Below are positions 27,806 to 35,235 of a DNA stretch of 64,000 bases, piece after piece; position 1 is the first letter of the stretch, and the number at the start of each line of letters is the position of its first letter. The notes under the pieces are model-generated. The model was given only the letters and a program-made list of their open reading frames with translations, was not told the DNA's origin and ran no database searches. The position numbers and the translations under genes are program-made. Source of the DNA: Stenotrophomonas sp. SAM-B (GTDB lineage: Bacteria; Pseudomonadota; Gammaproteobacteria; Xanthomonadales; Xanthomonadaceae). The stretch lies in contig NZ_JABBXB010000003.1 of the NCBI RefSeq assembly GCF_013387485.1, positions 372,001 to 436,000 on the forward strand, in the 5' to 3' direction.

Positions 27806-29152
27806 GTGCCATCGTCGTCGCGCCCGAAGCTGGGGTTGAGTCTGTTGCTGCTGATCGTCGGCAGCCTGTTGTTGAGTGCCTGCCGGAAAGAACCGGAAGG
27901 GGTCACCGTGCGTTTCTGGGCGATGGGTCGCGAGGCCGAAGTCGTCACCGGTCTGGTTCGCGAGTTCGAGGCCGAAAATCCCGGCATCCATGTCGATGTG
28001 CAGAACATCCCGTGGACGGCCGCGCATGAAAAGCTGCTGACCGCGTTCGCCGCCGAAGGGCTGCCGGACGTGTGCCAGCTGGGCAATACCTGGATTCCCG
28101 AGTTCGCCGAACTCAACACCCTGACGCCGCTGCAGCCCTACGTGGCGCAGTCGAAGGTGGTGGACCCGGCCGATTATTTCCAGGGCATCTGGGATACCAA
28201 CGTGATCCATGGCGAGCTGGTCGGCGTGCCGTGGTACGTGGATACGCGCCTGCTGTATTACCGCAAGGACCTGCTGGCCAAGGCCGGCTATGACCACCCT
28301 CCGCGCACCTGGGCCGAGTGGAGCGACATGATGGCGGCGATCAAGAAGATGCAGGGTCCGAACCGCTACGCGGTGCTGATGCCGATCAACGAGTTCGAAC
28401 AGCAGCTCTCCTTCGCCCTGCAGCAGCCCGATCCGCTGCTGCGCGATGAAGACACCCGCGGCAACTTCAGCAGCCCGGGCTTCCGCAGGACGCTGGGCTT
28501 CTACGAGAACATGTTCGCGCAGGGCTGGGCCCCGCGCATGTCCGAGACGCAGATCTCCAACGTGTGGGACGAGTTCTTCCGGGGCTTCAACGTGTTCTAT
28601 GTGTCCGGCCCCTGGAACATCCGCGAGTTCAAGAAACTGCAGCCCAAGGAGCTGGAAGGGCAGTGGGGCACGGCCGCGCTGCCGGGTCCGGATGGCCCGG
28701 GTGCGGGCATCGCCGGCGGGACCAGCCTGGTGATCTTCCGCGATTCGAAGCAGAAGGAAGCCTCGTGGAAGCTGATCGAGTTCCTGTCGCGCCCGGCGAT
28801 CCAGGAGAGCTTCCATTCGATCATCGGCGATCTGCCGCCGCGGCGCAGCACCTGGGAGTATCCCTCGCTGGCCAACGATCCACTGGCGCAGCCGTTCCGC
28901 GACCAGCTCGAGCGGGTCAAGTCCACCCCGAAGGTGCTGGAGTGGGAGCGGATCGCCCAGGAAATGCGGATCACCACCGAGCAGGTGGTGCGTGGTGGCC
29001 TGGACCAGGATCAAGCAGTGAAAGAGCTGGACGCACGCGTGGACAAGGTCCTCGCCAAACGCCGCTGGATGCATGAGCAGCACCGCCAGGACTCGTCCGG
29101 GGTGAGCGACAAGCAGCACTCCAGTGCAGTGGCCACGGAGGCGGCACCATGA
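27806..29152 (+). CDS. Sugar ABC importer, substrate-binding lipoprotein
   Basis: A 448-residue family 1 extracellular solute-binding protein starting with GTG at 27806. The lipobox is LLLSAC (cysteine about residue 26). The mature protein shows the MalE-like pattern: VTVRFWAMGREAEVVTGLVREFEAENPGI, then GVPWYVDTRLLYYRKDLL and AGIAGGTSLVIF. It captures oligosaccharides in the periplasm for the permease pair that follows; the stop overlaps the first permease start by four bases. A polar C-terminal tail of about 30 residues beyond the fold is unusual. Confidence 0.9.
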   Translation: MPSSSRPKLGLSLLLLIVGSLLLSACRKEPEGVTVRFWAMGREAEVVTGLVREFEAENPGIHVDVQNIPWTAAHEKLLTAFAAEGLPDVCQLGNTWIPEFAELNTLTPLQPYVAQSKVVDPADYFQGIWDTNVIHGELVGVPWYVDTRLLYYRKDLLAKAGYDHPPRTWAEWSDMMAAIKKMQGPNRYAVLMPINEFEQQLSFALQQPDPLLRDEDTRGNFSSPGFRRTLGFYENMFAQGWAPRMSETQISNVWDEFFRGFNVFYVSGPWNIREFKKLQPKELEGQWGTAALPGPDGPGAGIAGGTSLVIFRDSKQKEASWKLIEFLSRPAIQESFHSIIGDLPPRRSTWEYPSLANDPLAQPFRDQLERVKSTPKVLEWERIAQEMRITTEQVVRGGLDQDQAVKELDARVDKVLAKRRWMHEQHRQDSSGVSDKQHSSAVATEAAP

Positions 29153-30030
29153 AGCAGCGTTCGCTTGCCGGTTGGATGTTCGCCGGTCCGGCCATCCTGG
29201 TCATCGCGGTGTTCTTCGGCCTGCCGGTGTTCTCGGCGCTGGCCCTGAGCATCACCGATTTCGACCTGTATGCATTGTCCGATGGGGACAATCTGCGCTT
29301 TGTCGGCCTGGGCAATTACATCGATCTGCTGCAGACCCCGATGTTCTGGAAGTCGCTGTGGAACACGACGTATTTCGTGATCGTCGGCGTACCGCTGTCG
29401 ATCGCGGTGTCGCTGGGCGCGGCGATCCTGCTCAACGCTCCGGCCGCACGCTTCAAGGCGCTGTTCCGCACCGCGCTGTTCGCCCCGGTGGTGACCACCC
29501 TGGTGGCGGTGGCGGTGATCTGGCGCTACCTGTTCCATACCAGCTACGGCCTGGTGAACTACGGCCTGGGCCATCTGGGCATCAGCCCGATCGACTGGCT
29601 CGGCGACCCGAACTGGGCGATGCCGACCATCATGCTGTTCGCGGTGTGGAAGAACTTCGGCTACAACATGGTGATCTTCCTGGCCGGCCTGCAGGCGATC
29701 CCGCATGACCTGTACGAGGCCGCCCGCATTGATGGCGCTTCGCGCTGGAAGCAGTTCCTGCACATCACCCTGCCGATGCTCGGCCCGGTGCTGCTGGTGG
29801 TCGGCGTGATCACCGTGTCCGGCTACTTCCAGCTGTTCGCCGAGCCTTACGTGATGACGCGTGGCGACCCACTGCAGAGCACCGTCAGCGTGCTGTACTT
29901 CATGTTTGAAGAAGGCTTCAAGTGGTGGAACCTGGGCCGCGCCTCCGCGGTGGCGTTCCTGCTGTTCCTGATCATCCTGGGCGTCACCAGCATCATGCTG
30001 CGTTTCGGCCGAAAGAGGCAGTTGGTATGA
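29149..30030 (+). CDS. Sugar ABC importer permease, MalF type
   Basis: A 293-residue inner-membrane permease with six hydrophobic segments. The EAA loop reads YEAARIDGASRWKQFLHITLPML, the contact site for the ATPase. Start and stop each overlap the neighbouring gene by four bases, so translation is coupled from the binding protein through to the second permease. No ATPase gene is present in the locus; a shared MsmX/UgpC-type ATPase encoded elsewhere must serve it (inference). Confidence 0.92.
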   Translation: MKQRSLAGWMFAGPAILVIAVFFGLPVFSALALSITDFDLYALSDGDNLRFVGLGNYIDLLQTPMFWKSLWNTTYFVIVGVPLSIAVSLGAAILLNAPAARFKALFRTALFAPVVTTLVAVAVIWRYLFHTSYGLVNYGLGHLGISPIDWLGDPNWAMPTIMLFAVWKNFGYNMVIFLAGLQAIPHDLYEAARIDGASRWKQFLHITLPMLGPVLLVVGVITVSGYFQLFAEPYVMTRGDPLQSTVSVLYFMFEEGFKWWNLGRASAVAFLLFLIILGVTSIMLRFGRKRQLV

Positions 30031-30863
30031 GTCGTGAAATCGGTCAATCGCGCTGGCATGCCTGGTGGGTCAATGGCGGGCTGCTGGTGCTCGCGGTCCT
30101 GAGCCTGGCGCCGTTGCTGTGGATGCTGTCGGTGTCGTTCATGCCGACCGGCGAGGCGGCGCATTTCCCGCCGCCGCTGCTGCCGTCCTCGCTGACGACC
30201 GCGAACTACCATGAGTTGTTCGCGCGTACCGGCATGGCCAACAACTTCGTCAACAGCCTGATGGTCTCGCTGGCGATCACCTTCGGCTCGCTGCTGCTCA
30301 ACACCATGGCCGGCTATGCCTTCGCCAAGCTGCGCTTCGCCGGCCGCGAGCGCATCTTCCAGCTGCTGCTGGCCGCGCTGGTGATCCCGGCGCAGGTGGC
30401 GATGCTGCCGCTGTTCCTGCTGATGAAGCAGCTGGGCCTGGTCAATAACTTCGGTGGCGTGATCGTGCCGGCGCTGGCGACGGTGTTCGGCATCTTCCTG
30501 GTCCGCCAGTACGCGCGTTCGATCCCGGACGAGCTGCTCGAAGCTGCCCGCATCGACGGGGCAGGGGAGCTGCGGATCTTCTTCCAGATCGTGCTGCCGA
30601 TGCTCAAGCCGGTGCTGGTGACGCTGTCGATCTTCACCTTCATGGCCGCCTGGAACGATTTCATGTGGCCGTTGATCGTGCTGACCGATCAGGAGCACTA
30701 CACTCTCCCGGTGGCCCTGGCCACGCTGTCGCGCGAGCACATCATGGACGTTGAAATGATGATGGCCGGCGCGGTGGTCACGGTGGTTCCGGTGCTGCTG
30801 CTGTTCCTGGCATTGCAGCGTTATTACATCCAAGGTCTGTTGCTGGGGAGTGTCAAAGGGTGA
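30027..30863 (+). CDS. Sugar ABC importer permease, MalG type
   Basis: A 278-residue permease starting MSREIGQSRWHAWW at 30027, overlapping the previous stop (ATGA). Six membrane segments and the EAA loop LEAARIDGAGELRIFFQIVLPML identify the MalG type. It pairs with the upstream permease to form the channel. Its TGA overlaps the GTG of the next gene. Confidence 0.92.
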   Translation: MSREIGQSRWHAWWVNGGLLVLAVLSLAPLLWMLSVSFMPTGEAAHFPPPLLPSSLTTANYHELFARTGMANNFVNSLMVSLAITFGSLLLNTMAGYAFAKLRFAGRERIFQLLLAALVIPAQVAMLPLFLLMKQLGLVNNFGGVIVPALATVFGIFLVRQYARSIPDELLEAARIDGAGELRIFFQIVLPMLKPVLVTLSIFTFMAAWNDFMWPLIVLTDQEHYTLPVALATLSREHIMDVEMMMAGAVVTVVPVLLLFLALQRYYIQGLLLGSVKG

Positions 30864-33800
30864 AGCATGCCGTCGTCGCGGTGGGTCTGGGTCTGGTCTG
30901 GTCACTGGCGGCCTCGGCCGCACCGCCGGCGACGCCGGTGTTGCCGGCACCCAAGGTGCTGGACAGCTTCGACGACATGAGTCCGTGGAAGCTGGTCGTC
31001 TCCGACCAGGTCAGCGGTTCGCTGCGCAGCGTCGCCGGCAGTGGCGGCGGCCGCGCGCTCTGCCTGGACTACGACTTCCACAACGTCTCCGGCTACGTCG
31101 GCATCCGACGCGAGCTGGGCATCCAGTACCCGGAGAACTACCAGTTCGGCTTCCAGCTGCGCGGTGATTCCCCCGCCAACGACCTGCAGTTCAAGCTGAT
31201 CGACGCCAGTGGCGACAACGTGTGGTGGGTCAACCGGCCCGGCTACGCGTTCCCCAAGGCTTGGGCGCCGGTGCAGTACCGCAAGCGCCAGATCGACAAG
31301 GCCTGGGGCCCGGAGACGGACAAGACGCTCAAGCGCAGCGCTGCGATGGAGTTCACGATCTACAGCAAGGTGGGCGGCAAGGGCACGGTCTGTTTCGACC
31401 GGCTCACGCTGCAGGGACTGCCGCCGGCCGATACCTCCTCGCTGAGCCCCTCGGTGATCGCCGATACCGCCACCGCGCTGCAGAACCGCATCGTCGATGG
31501 CAAGCCGGACACGGTGTGGATCAGCGGCGGCGTGGCCGAGCAGACGATCAGCCTGGACCTGCACAAGGTGCGCGAGTTCGGTGGGGCGGTGATCGAATGG
31601 CTGCCCGGGCTGGAGGCCACGCGCTACGTGGTGCGTTCCTCGGCCGACGGTCGCGCCTGGAGCACGGTGCGCGAGGTCACCGCCGGCGGCGGTGGCCGTG
31701 ACTGGCTGGCCCTGCCCGATACCGAAGCGCGCTACCTGCGCTTCGACCTGAAAGGCGGCCCGAGTTGGCGCTACGGCATCCGCGACATCACGCTGAAACC
31801 GCTCGAGTTCGCCGCGACCCCGAATGATTTCGTCCGCTCGGTCGGCGCGGAGCTGCCGCGCGGCTCGGTGCCGCGCGGTTTCACCGGTGAACAGCCCTAC
31901 TGGACGCTGCTCGGCCTGGATGGCGGCCGCGAGCAGGCCTTGATCGGTGAAGACGGCGCGCTGGAAGTGGCCAAATCCAGCTTCAGCGTCGAGCCGTTCG
32001 TGCTGGTCGACAACAAGCTGCTGAGCTGGGCGGACGTCACCACCAGCCAATCGCTGCAGGACGACTACCTGCCGATCGCCAACGTCGGCTGGACCCACGA
32101 CAAGGCCGGCCTGCAGGTGACCGGCTTCGTGCAGGGCACGCCGGACAACGCGCAGCTGGTCGGGCGCTACACCCTGCGCAACCCGGACAAGGTCGCCCAC
32201 GAGTACACGCTGGCCCTGGCCGTGCGCCCCTGGCAGGTGAATCCGCCGACCCAGTTCCTCAACACCGTCGGCGGCGTCAGCCGGATCGACAATCTGTCGT
32301 TCGACCCGACCCACGTGGATGTCAACGGCAAGCCGCGCCTGTACCCGGCGCAGGCACCCGATGCCGACTTCGCCACCGCCTTCGACAGCAAGCTCGACGT
32401 GGTCCATCTGGCCAGCGGCAAGCTGCCGGGCACCACCGAGGTCAAGGACGGCACCGGCCTGGCCTCGGGCGCACTGCTCTACCGCTGGAAGCTGGAGCCG
32501 GGCCAGAGCCGCGAGGTGGCCATCGTGCTGCCGCAGACCGGCAATTGGACCATGCCCTCGGCCTTCGACGCGGCCAAGGCGCAGCAGCAGGTCGCCTCGA
32601 TGTGGCGGACCAAGCTGGACCAGGTGACGCTGCAGGTTCCAGCCGCCGGCAAGCCGCTGGCCGACACGCTGCGCACTTCGCTGGCGCACATGCTGATCTC
32701 GCGCATCGGGCCCAGCCTGCAGCCGGGCACGCGCTCGTATTCGCGCAGCTGGATCCGCGATGGCGCGATGATTTCCGAAGGCCTGCTGCGCATGGGTCGC
32801 AGCGATGCGGTACGCCAGTACGTGAACTGGTATGCGCCGTATCAATTCGACAACGGCAAGGTGCCGTGCTGCGTGGATTCGCGCGGCAGCGACCCGGTGC
32901 CGGAGAACGACAGCCACGGCGAGTTGATCTTCAACATCGCCGAGTACTGGCGCTACACCGGCGACACCACCTTCCTGGAGGTGATGTGGCCGCATGTGCA
33001 GGGCGCCTACCAGTACATGGAGCAGCTGCGCCTGAGCGAGCGCACCGAGGAGAACCGCGCCCGCAACCCGGCCTTCTACGGAATGATGCCGGTCTCGATC
33101 AGCCACGAAGGCTATTCGGCCAAGCCGATGCATTCGTACTGGGACAACTTCTGGGCGCTGCGTGGCTATAAGGATGCGGCGATCATCGCCAGCACGCTGG
33201 GCAAGGCGGAGGCGATGCAGATCAGTGAATCGCGCGACCAGTTCCGTGACGACCTGCAGGCCTCGCTGCTGGCCGCGACCGCACAGCACAGGATCGACTA
33301 TCTGCCAGGCTCGGCCGAGCTCGGCGATTTCGATGCAACCTCGACCACCATCGCGCTGGCGCCGGCCGGTGAGCAGGGTCGCCTGCCCCAGCCTTACTTG
33401 AACACCACCTTCGAGCGGTACTGGAAGGAGTTCGAAGCGCGTCGGGATGGCAAGCGCGAGTGGAAGGACTACACCCCCTACGAGTGGCGCAACGTGGCCG
33501 CCTTCGTACGCCTGGGCTGGCGTGACCGCGCCTGGCAGGCGACCGAGTTCTTCTTCAAGGACCGCGCGCCGCAGCCCTGGAACCAGTGGGCCGAAGTGGT
33601 CTCGCGCACACCGCGCAAACCGTTCTTCCTGGGCGACCTGCCGCACGCGTGGGTGGCCTCGGACTTCGTGCGCTCGGCCTTGGACATGTTCGCGTACAAC
33701 CGCGACATCGACGACAGCCTGGTGCTGGCCGCCGGCGTGCCGTCGCGCTGGCTGGAAGGCAAGGGGGTCGGTGTACAAGGCCTGCGCACGCCGAACGGGC

Positions 33801-34042
33801 AGCTGAACTACGCGCTGGTCCGCAACGACAAGCAGCTCACCCTGACGGTGTCGGCCGGGCTGATTCCGCCGGCCGGCGGCGTGGTGCTGCCGTGGCCGTA
33901 CAGCGGCGAGCCGGGCGCCACCACCATCAACGGTGAGCCAGCGGAATGGGTGGGCGGCGAGCTGCGCGTGATGCAGGTGCCGGCCAAGGTCGAGATCGAG
34001 ATTCCGGCGTCGGTACGCCGGGCAGAGCGCAAGGCACCGTAA
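30860..34042 (+). CDS. Secreted multidomain carbohydrate-active protein: beta-sandwich, F5/8-type C domain, (alpha/alpha)6 barrel
   Basis: A 1060-residue protein starting with GTG at 30860. Residues 1-20 are a signal peptide. About 30-185 form a carbohydrate-binding-type beta-sandwich (VLDSFDDMSPWKLVVSDQ, AMEFTIYSKVGGKGTVCFDRLTL); about 195-315 resemble an F5/8 type C (discoidin) domain (KPDTVWISGGVAEQTISLDL, ARYLRFDLKGG); about 350-600 are a beta-supersandwich; about 620-1000 are an (alpha/alpha)6 barrel with RSWIRDGAMISEGLLRMG and SHGELIFNIAEYWRYTGD, as in GH15/GH63-like glycosidases. Trp-Ile-Arg-Asp at the barrel entrance is typical of sugar-binding in that clan. The enzyme activity is not known to me. 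It is coupled to the importer and to the next gene, so it probably trims the same glucan in the periplasm or outside. Confidence 0.75.
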   Translation: MKHAVVAVGLGLVWSLAASAAPPATPVLPAPKVLDSFDDMSPWKLVVSDQVSGSLRSVAGSGGGRALCLDYDFHNVSGYVGIRRELGIQYPENYQFGFQLRGDSPANDLQFKLIDASGDNVWWVNRPGYAFPKAWAPVQYRKRQIDKAWGPETDKTLKRSAAMEFTIYSKVGGKGTVCFDRLTLQGLPPADTSSLSPSVIADTATALQNRIVDGKPDTVWISGGVAEQTISLDLHKVREFGGAVIEWLPGLEATRYVVRSSADGRAWSTVREVTAGGGGRDWLALPDTEARYLRFDLKGGPSWRYGIRDITLKPLEFAATPNDFVRSVGAELPRGSVPRGFTGEQPYWTLLGLDGGREQALIGEDGALEVAKSSFSVEPFVLVDNKLLSWADVTTSQSLQDDYLPIANVGWTHDKAGLQVTGFVQGTPDNAQLVGRYTLRNPDKVAHEYTLALAVRPWQVNPPTQFLNTVGGVSRIDNLSFDPTHVDVNGKPRLYPAQAPDADFATAFDSKLDVVHLASGKLPGTTEVKDGTGLASGALLYRWKLEPGQSREVAIVLPQTGNWTMPSAFDAAKAQQQVASMWRTKLDQVTLQVPAAGKPLADTLRTSLAHMLISRIGPSLQPGTRSYSRSWIRDGAMISEGLLRMGRSDAVRQYVNWYAPYQFDNGKVPCCVDSRGSDPVPENDSHGELIFNIAEYWRYTGDTTFLEVMWPHVQGAYQYMEQLRLSERTEENRARNPAFYGMMPVSISHEGYSAKPMHSYWDNFWALRGYKDAAIIASTLGKAEAMQISESRDQFRDDLQASLLAATAQHRIDYLPGSAELGDFDATSTTIALAPAGEQGRLPQPYLNTTFERYWKEFEARRDGKREWKDYTPYEWRNVAAFVRLGWRDRAWQATEFFFKDRAPQPWNQWAEVVSRTPRKPFFLGDLPHAWVASDFVRSALDMFAYNRDIDDSLVLAAGVPSRWLEGKGVGVQGLRTPNGQLNYALVRNDKQLTLTVSAGLIPPAGGVVLPWPYSGEPGATTINGEPAEWVGGELRVMQVPAKVEIEIPASVRRAERKAP

Positions 34043-34914
34043 TGCGGCAGATGACGAAGATGATGGGCGGCCTGCTGGCCGCCGCGCTGGCGTTGGCGCC
34101 ACTGCCTGCGTGGGCGCAGGCCCCCGGGGCAGGGCAGGAGATGACCATGGTCACCTTCAACCTGCACCACGACCGCGAAGACTGGCCGGCCCGCCGCCAG
34201 GTCATCCTGCGCGAGCTGCAGGCACTCAAGCCCGACGCGATCGCGCTGCAGGAAGTGATCCAGAAGCCCCACGTGCGCAACCAGGCCGCGTGGCTGGCGC
34301 GCAAGCTCGGCTACGACTACCAGTTCGTCTCCACCGATCCACCGGGGCGTTTCAAGCGCTACGGCAATGCTTTGCTGACCCGTCGCCCGGTGTTGTCGCG
34401 CAACGACCACCTGCTGGCACCGATCAACGACTACCGCACCGTGGCGCATCTGCGCATCGATGTGGACGGCCGCCCGGTGAATGTCTACGCCACGCACTTG
34501 AACGAGCGATCGGATGCGGCAGGCAGCCGCATCCGCGGCGAGCAGGTCGCGGATCTGCTGGCGTTCATCGCGCAGACCGCGGGCGACGCACCGGTGGTGG
34601 TGGCCGGTGACTTCAATGCGCTGGTGGATGCCGGTGACCTGAGCGAGCTGCGCAATCATTACGGCGACAGCTACGGCAGCGTGCACGTCAACAACGAACT
34701 GGCCCAGGTCAGTACGCTCAACCGGCACTACTACGAAGCACCCTCGCGCATCGACCACATTTTCTTCCAGCAGGACCGGTTGCTCGCCCGCGAGGCGAAG
34801 ATCCTGTTCGACCAGCCGTATGCCGATGGTCGCTGGGCCTCGGATCATTACGGTGTGTGGACCCGCCTGCAGTTTGCGCCGGGCACCGGAAACGCCGGGG
34901 CGACGACGCCCTGA
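34042..34914 (+). CDS. Secreted endonuclease/exonuclease/phosphatase-family enzyme
   Basis: A 290-residue protein whose ATG at 34042 overlaps the previous stop by one base (TAATG). Residues 1-25 are a signal peptide (ending PAWAQ). The catalytic residues of the fold are all present: Asn40, Glu71 (LQEV), His152 (YATHLNE), Asp190 and Asn192 (AGDFNAL), Asp238 (RIDHIFF) and the Asp268-His269 pair (ASDHYG). Such enzymes hydrolyse phosphodiesters in nucleic acids, lipids or other substrates. As the last gene of a glucan operon it could remove phosphate-linked substituents such as phosphoglycerol (inference). A degenerate paralogue is at 46378-47226. Confidence 0.85.
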   Translation: MRQMTKMMGGLLAAALALAPLPAWAQAPGAGQEMTMVTFNLHHDREDWPARRQVILRELQALKPDAIALQEVIQKPHVRNQAAWLARKLGYDYQFVSTDPPGRFKRYGNALLTRRPVLSRNDHLLAPINDYRTVAHLRIDVDGRPVNVYATHLNERSDAAGSRIRGEQVADLLAFIAQTAGDAPVVVAGDFNALVDAGDLSELRNHYGDSYGSVHVNNELAQVSTLNRHYYEAPSRIDHIFFQQDRLLAREAKILFDQPYADGRWASDHYGVWTRLQFAPGTGNAGATTP

Positions 34915-34960
34915 GGCACGCGCTGCGTCGTCGGTGACGGCGTAGCGCGCGAATGGTCGC

Positions 34961-35117
34961 ATCCAGGCATGGCGTGGATCTACCCTTGATGGGTCCGATG
35001 CGGAATCCACGCATGGCGTGGGTCCATCCTTGATGCATCCCGTGCAGGATCCACGCATGGCGTGGGTCCATCCTTGATGCGTCCGATGGCATGGGTAGAT
35101 CCACGCCATGCGTGGAT
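34961..35117. repeat. Tandem cluster of four SMAG-like palindromes
   Basis: Four copies of ATCCACGCATGGCGTGGAT-type palindromes (about 34961, 35005, 35049 and 35095) recur every 44-46 bases with a conserved spacer containing TCCTTGATGC. The last copy, GTAGATCCACGCCATGCGTGGAT, is inverted at its centre. The region lies between convergent genes and holds no gene. Confidence 0.8.
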
Positions 35118-35184
35118 GCTCTCAGTGCCGCCATCATGACCGCCTGACGCACGCCGCTTGCTGCGCCATCCAATACCCCAAACG

Positions 35185-35216
35185 CAGACAACGGCCCGAA
35201 GGCCGCTGTCTGTTTG
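35185..35216. terminator. Bidirectional terminator of rne and the glucan operon
   Basis: CAGACA-a-CGGCC-CGAA-GGCCG-c-TGTCTG forms a stem of 11 pairs with one internal mismatch, followed by TTTGTT on the plus strand, between convergent genes. Confidence 0.75.
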
Positions 35217-35235
35217 TTGCGTCACTCACCCAGGA

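Noticed and set aside
26138..29119. A minus-strand frame of almost 1000 codons opposite the glucanase and binding protein
   Set aside because: Antisense shadow in high-GC DNA; His/Arg/Gln-rich composition without conserved motifs.
30902..34102. A minus-strand frame of over 1000 codons opposite the multidomain protein
   Set aside because: Same shadow effect; the plus strand has signal peptide, domains and overlapping neighbours.
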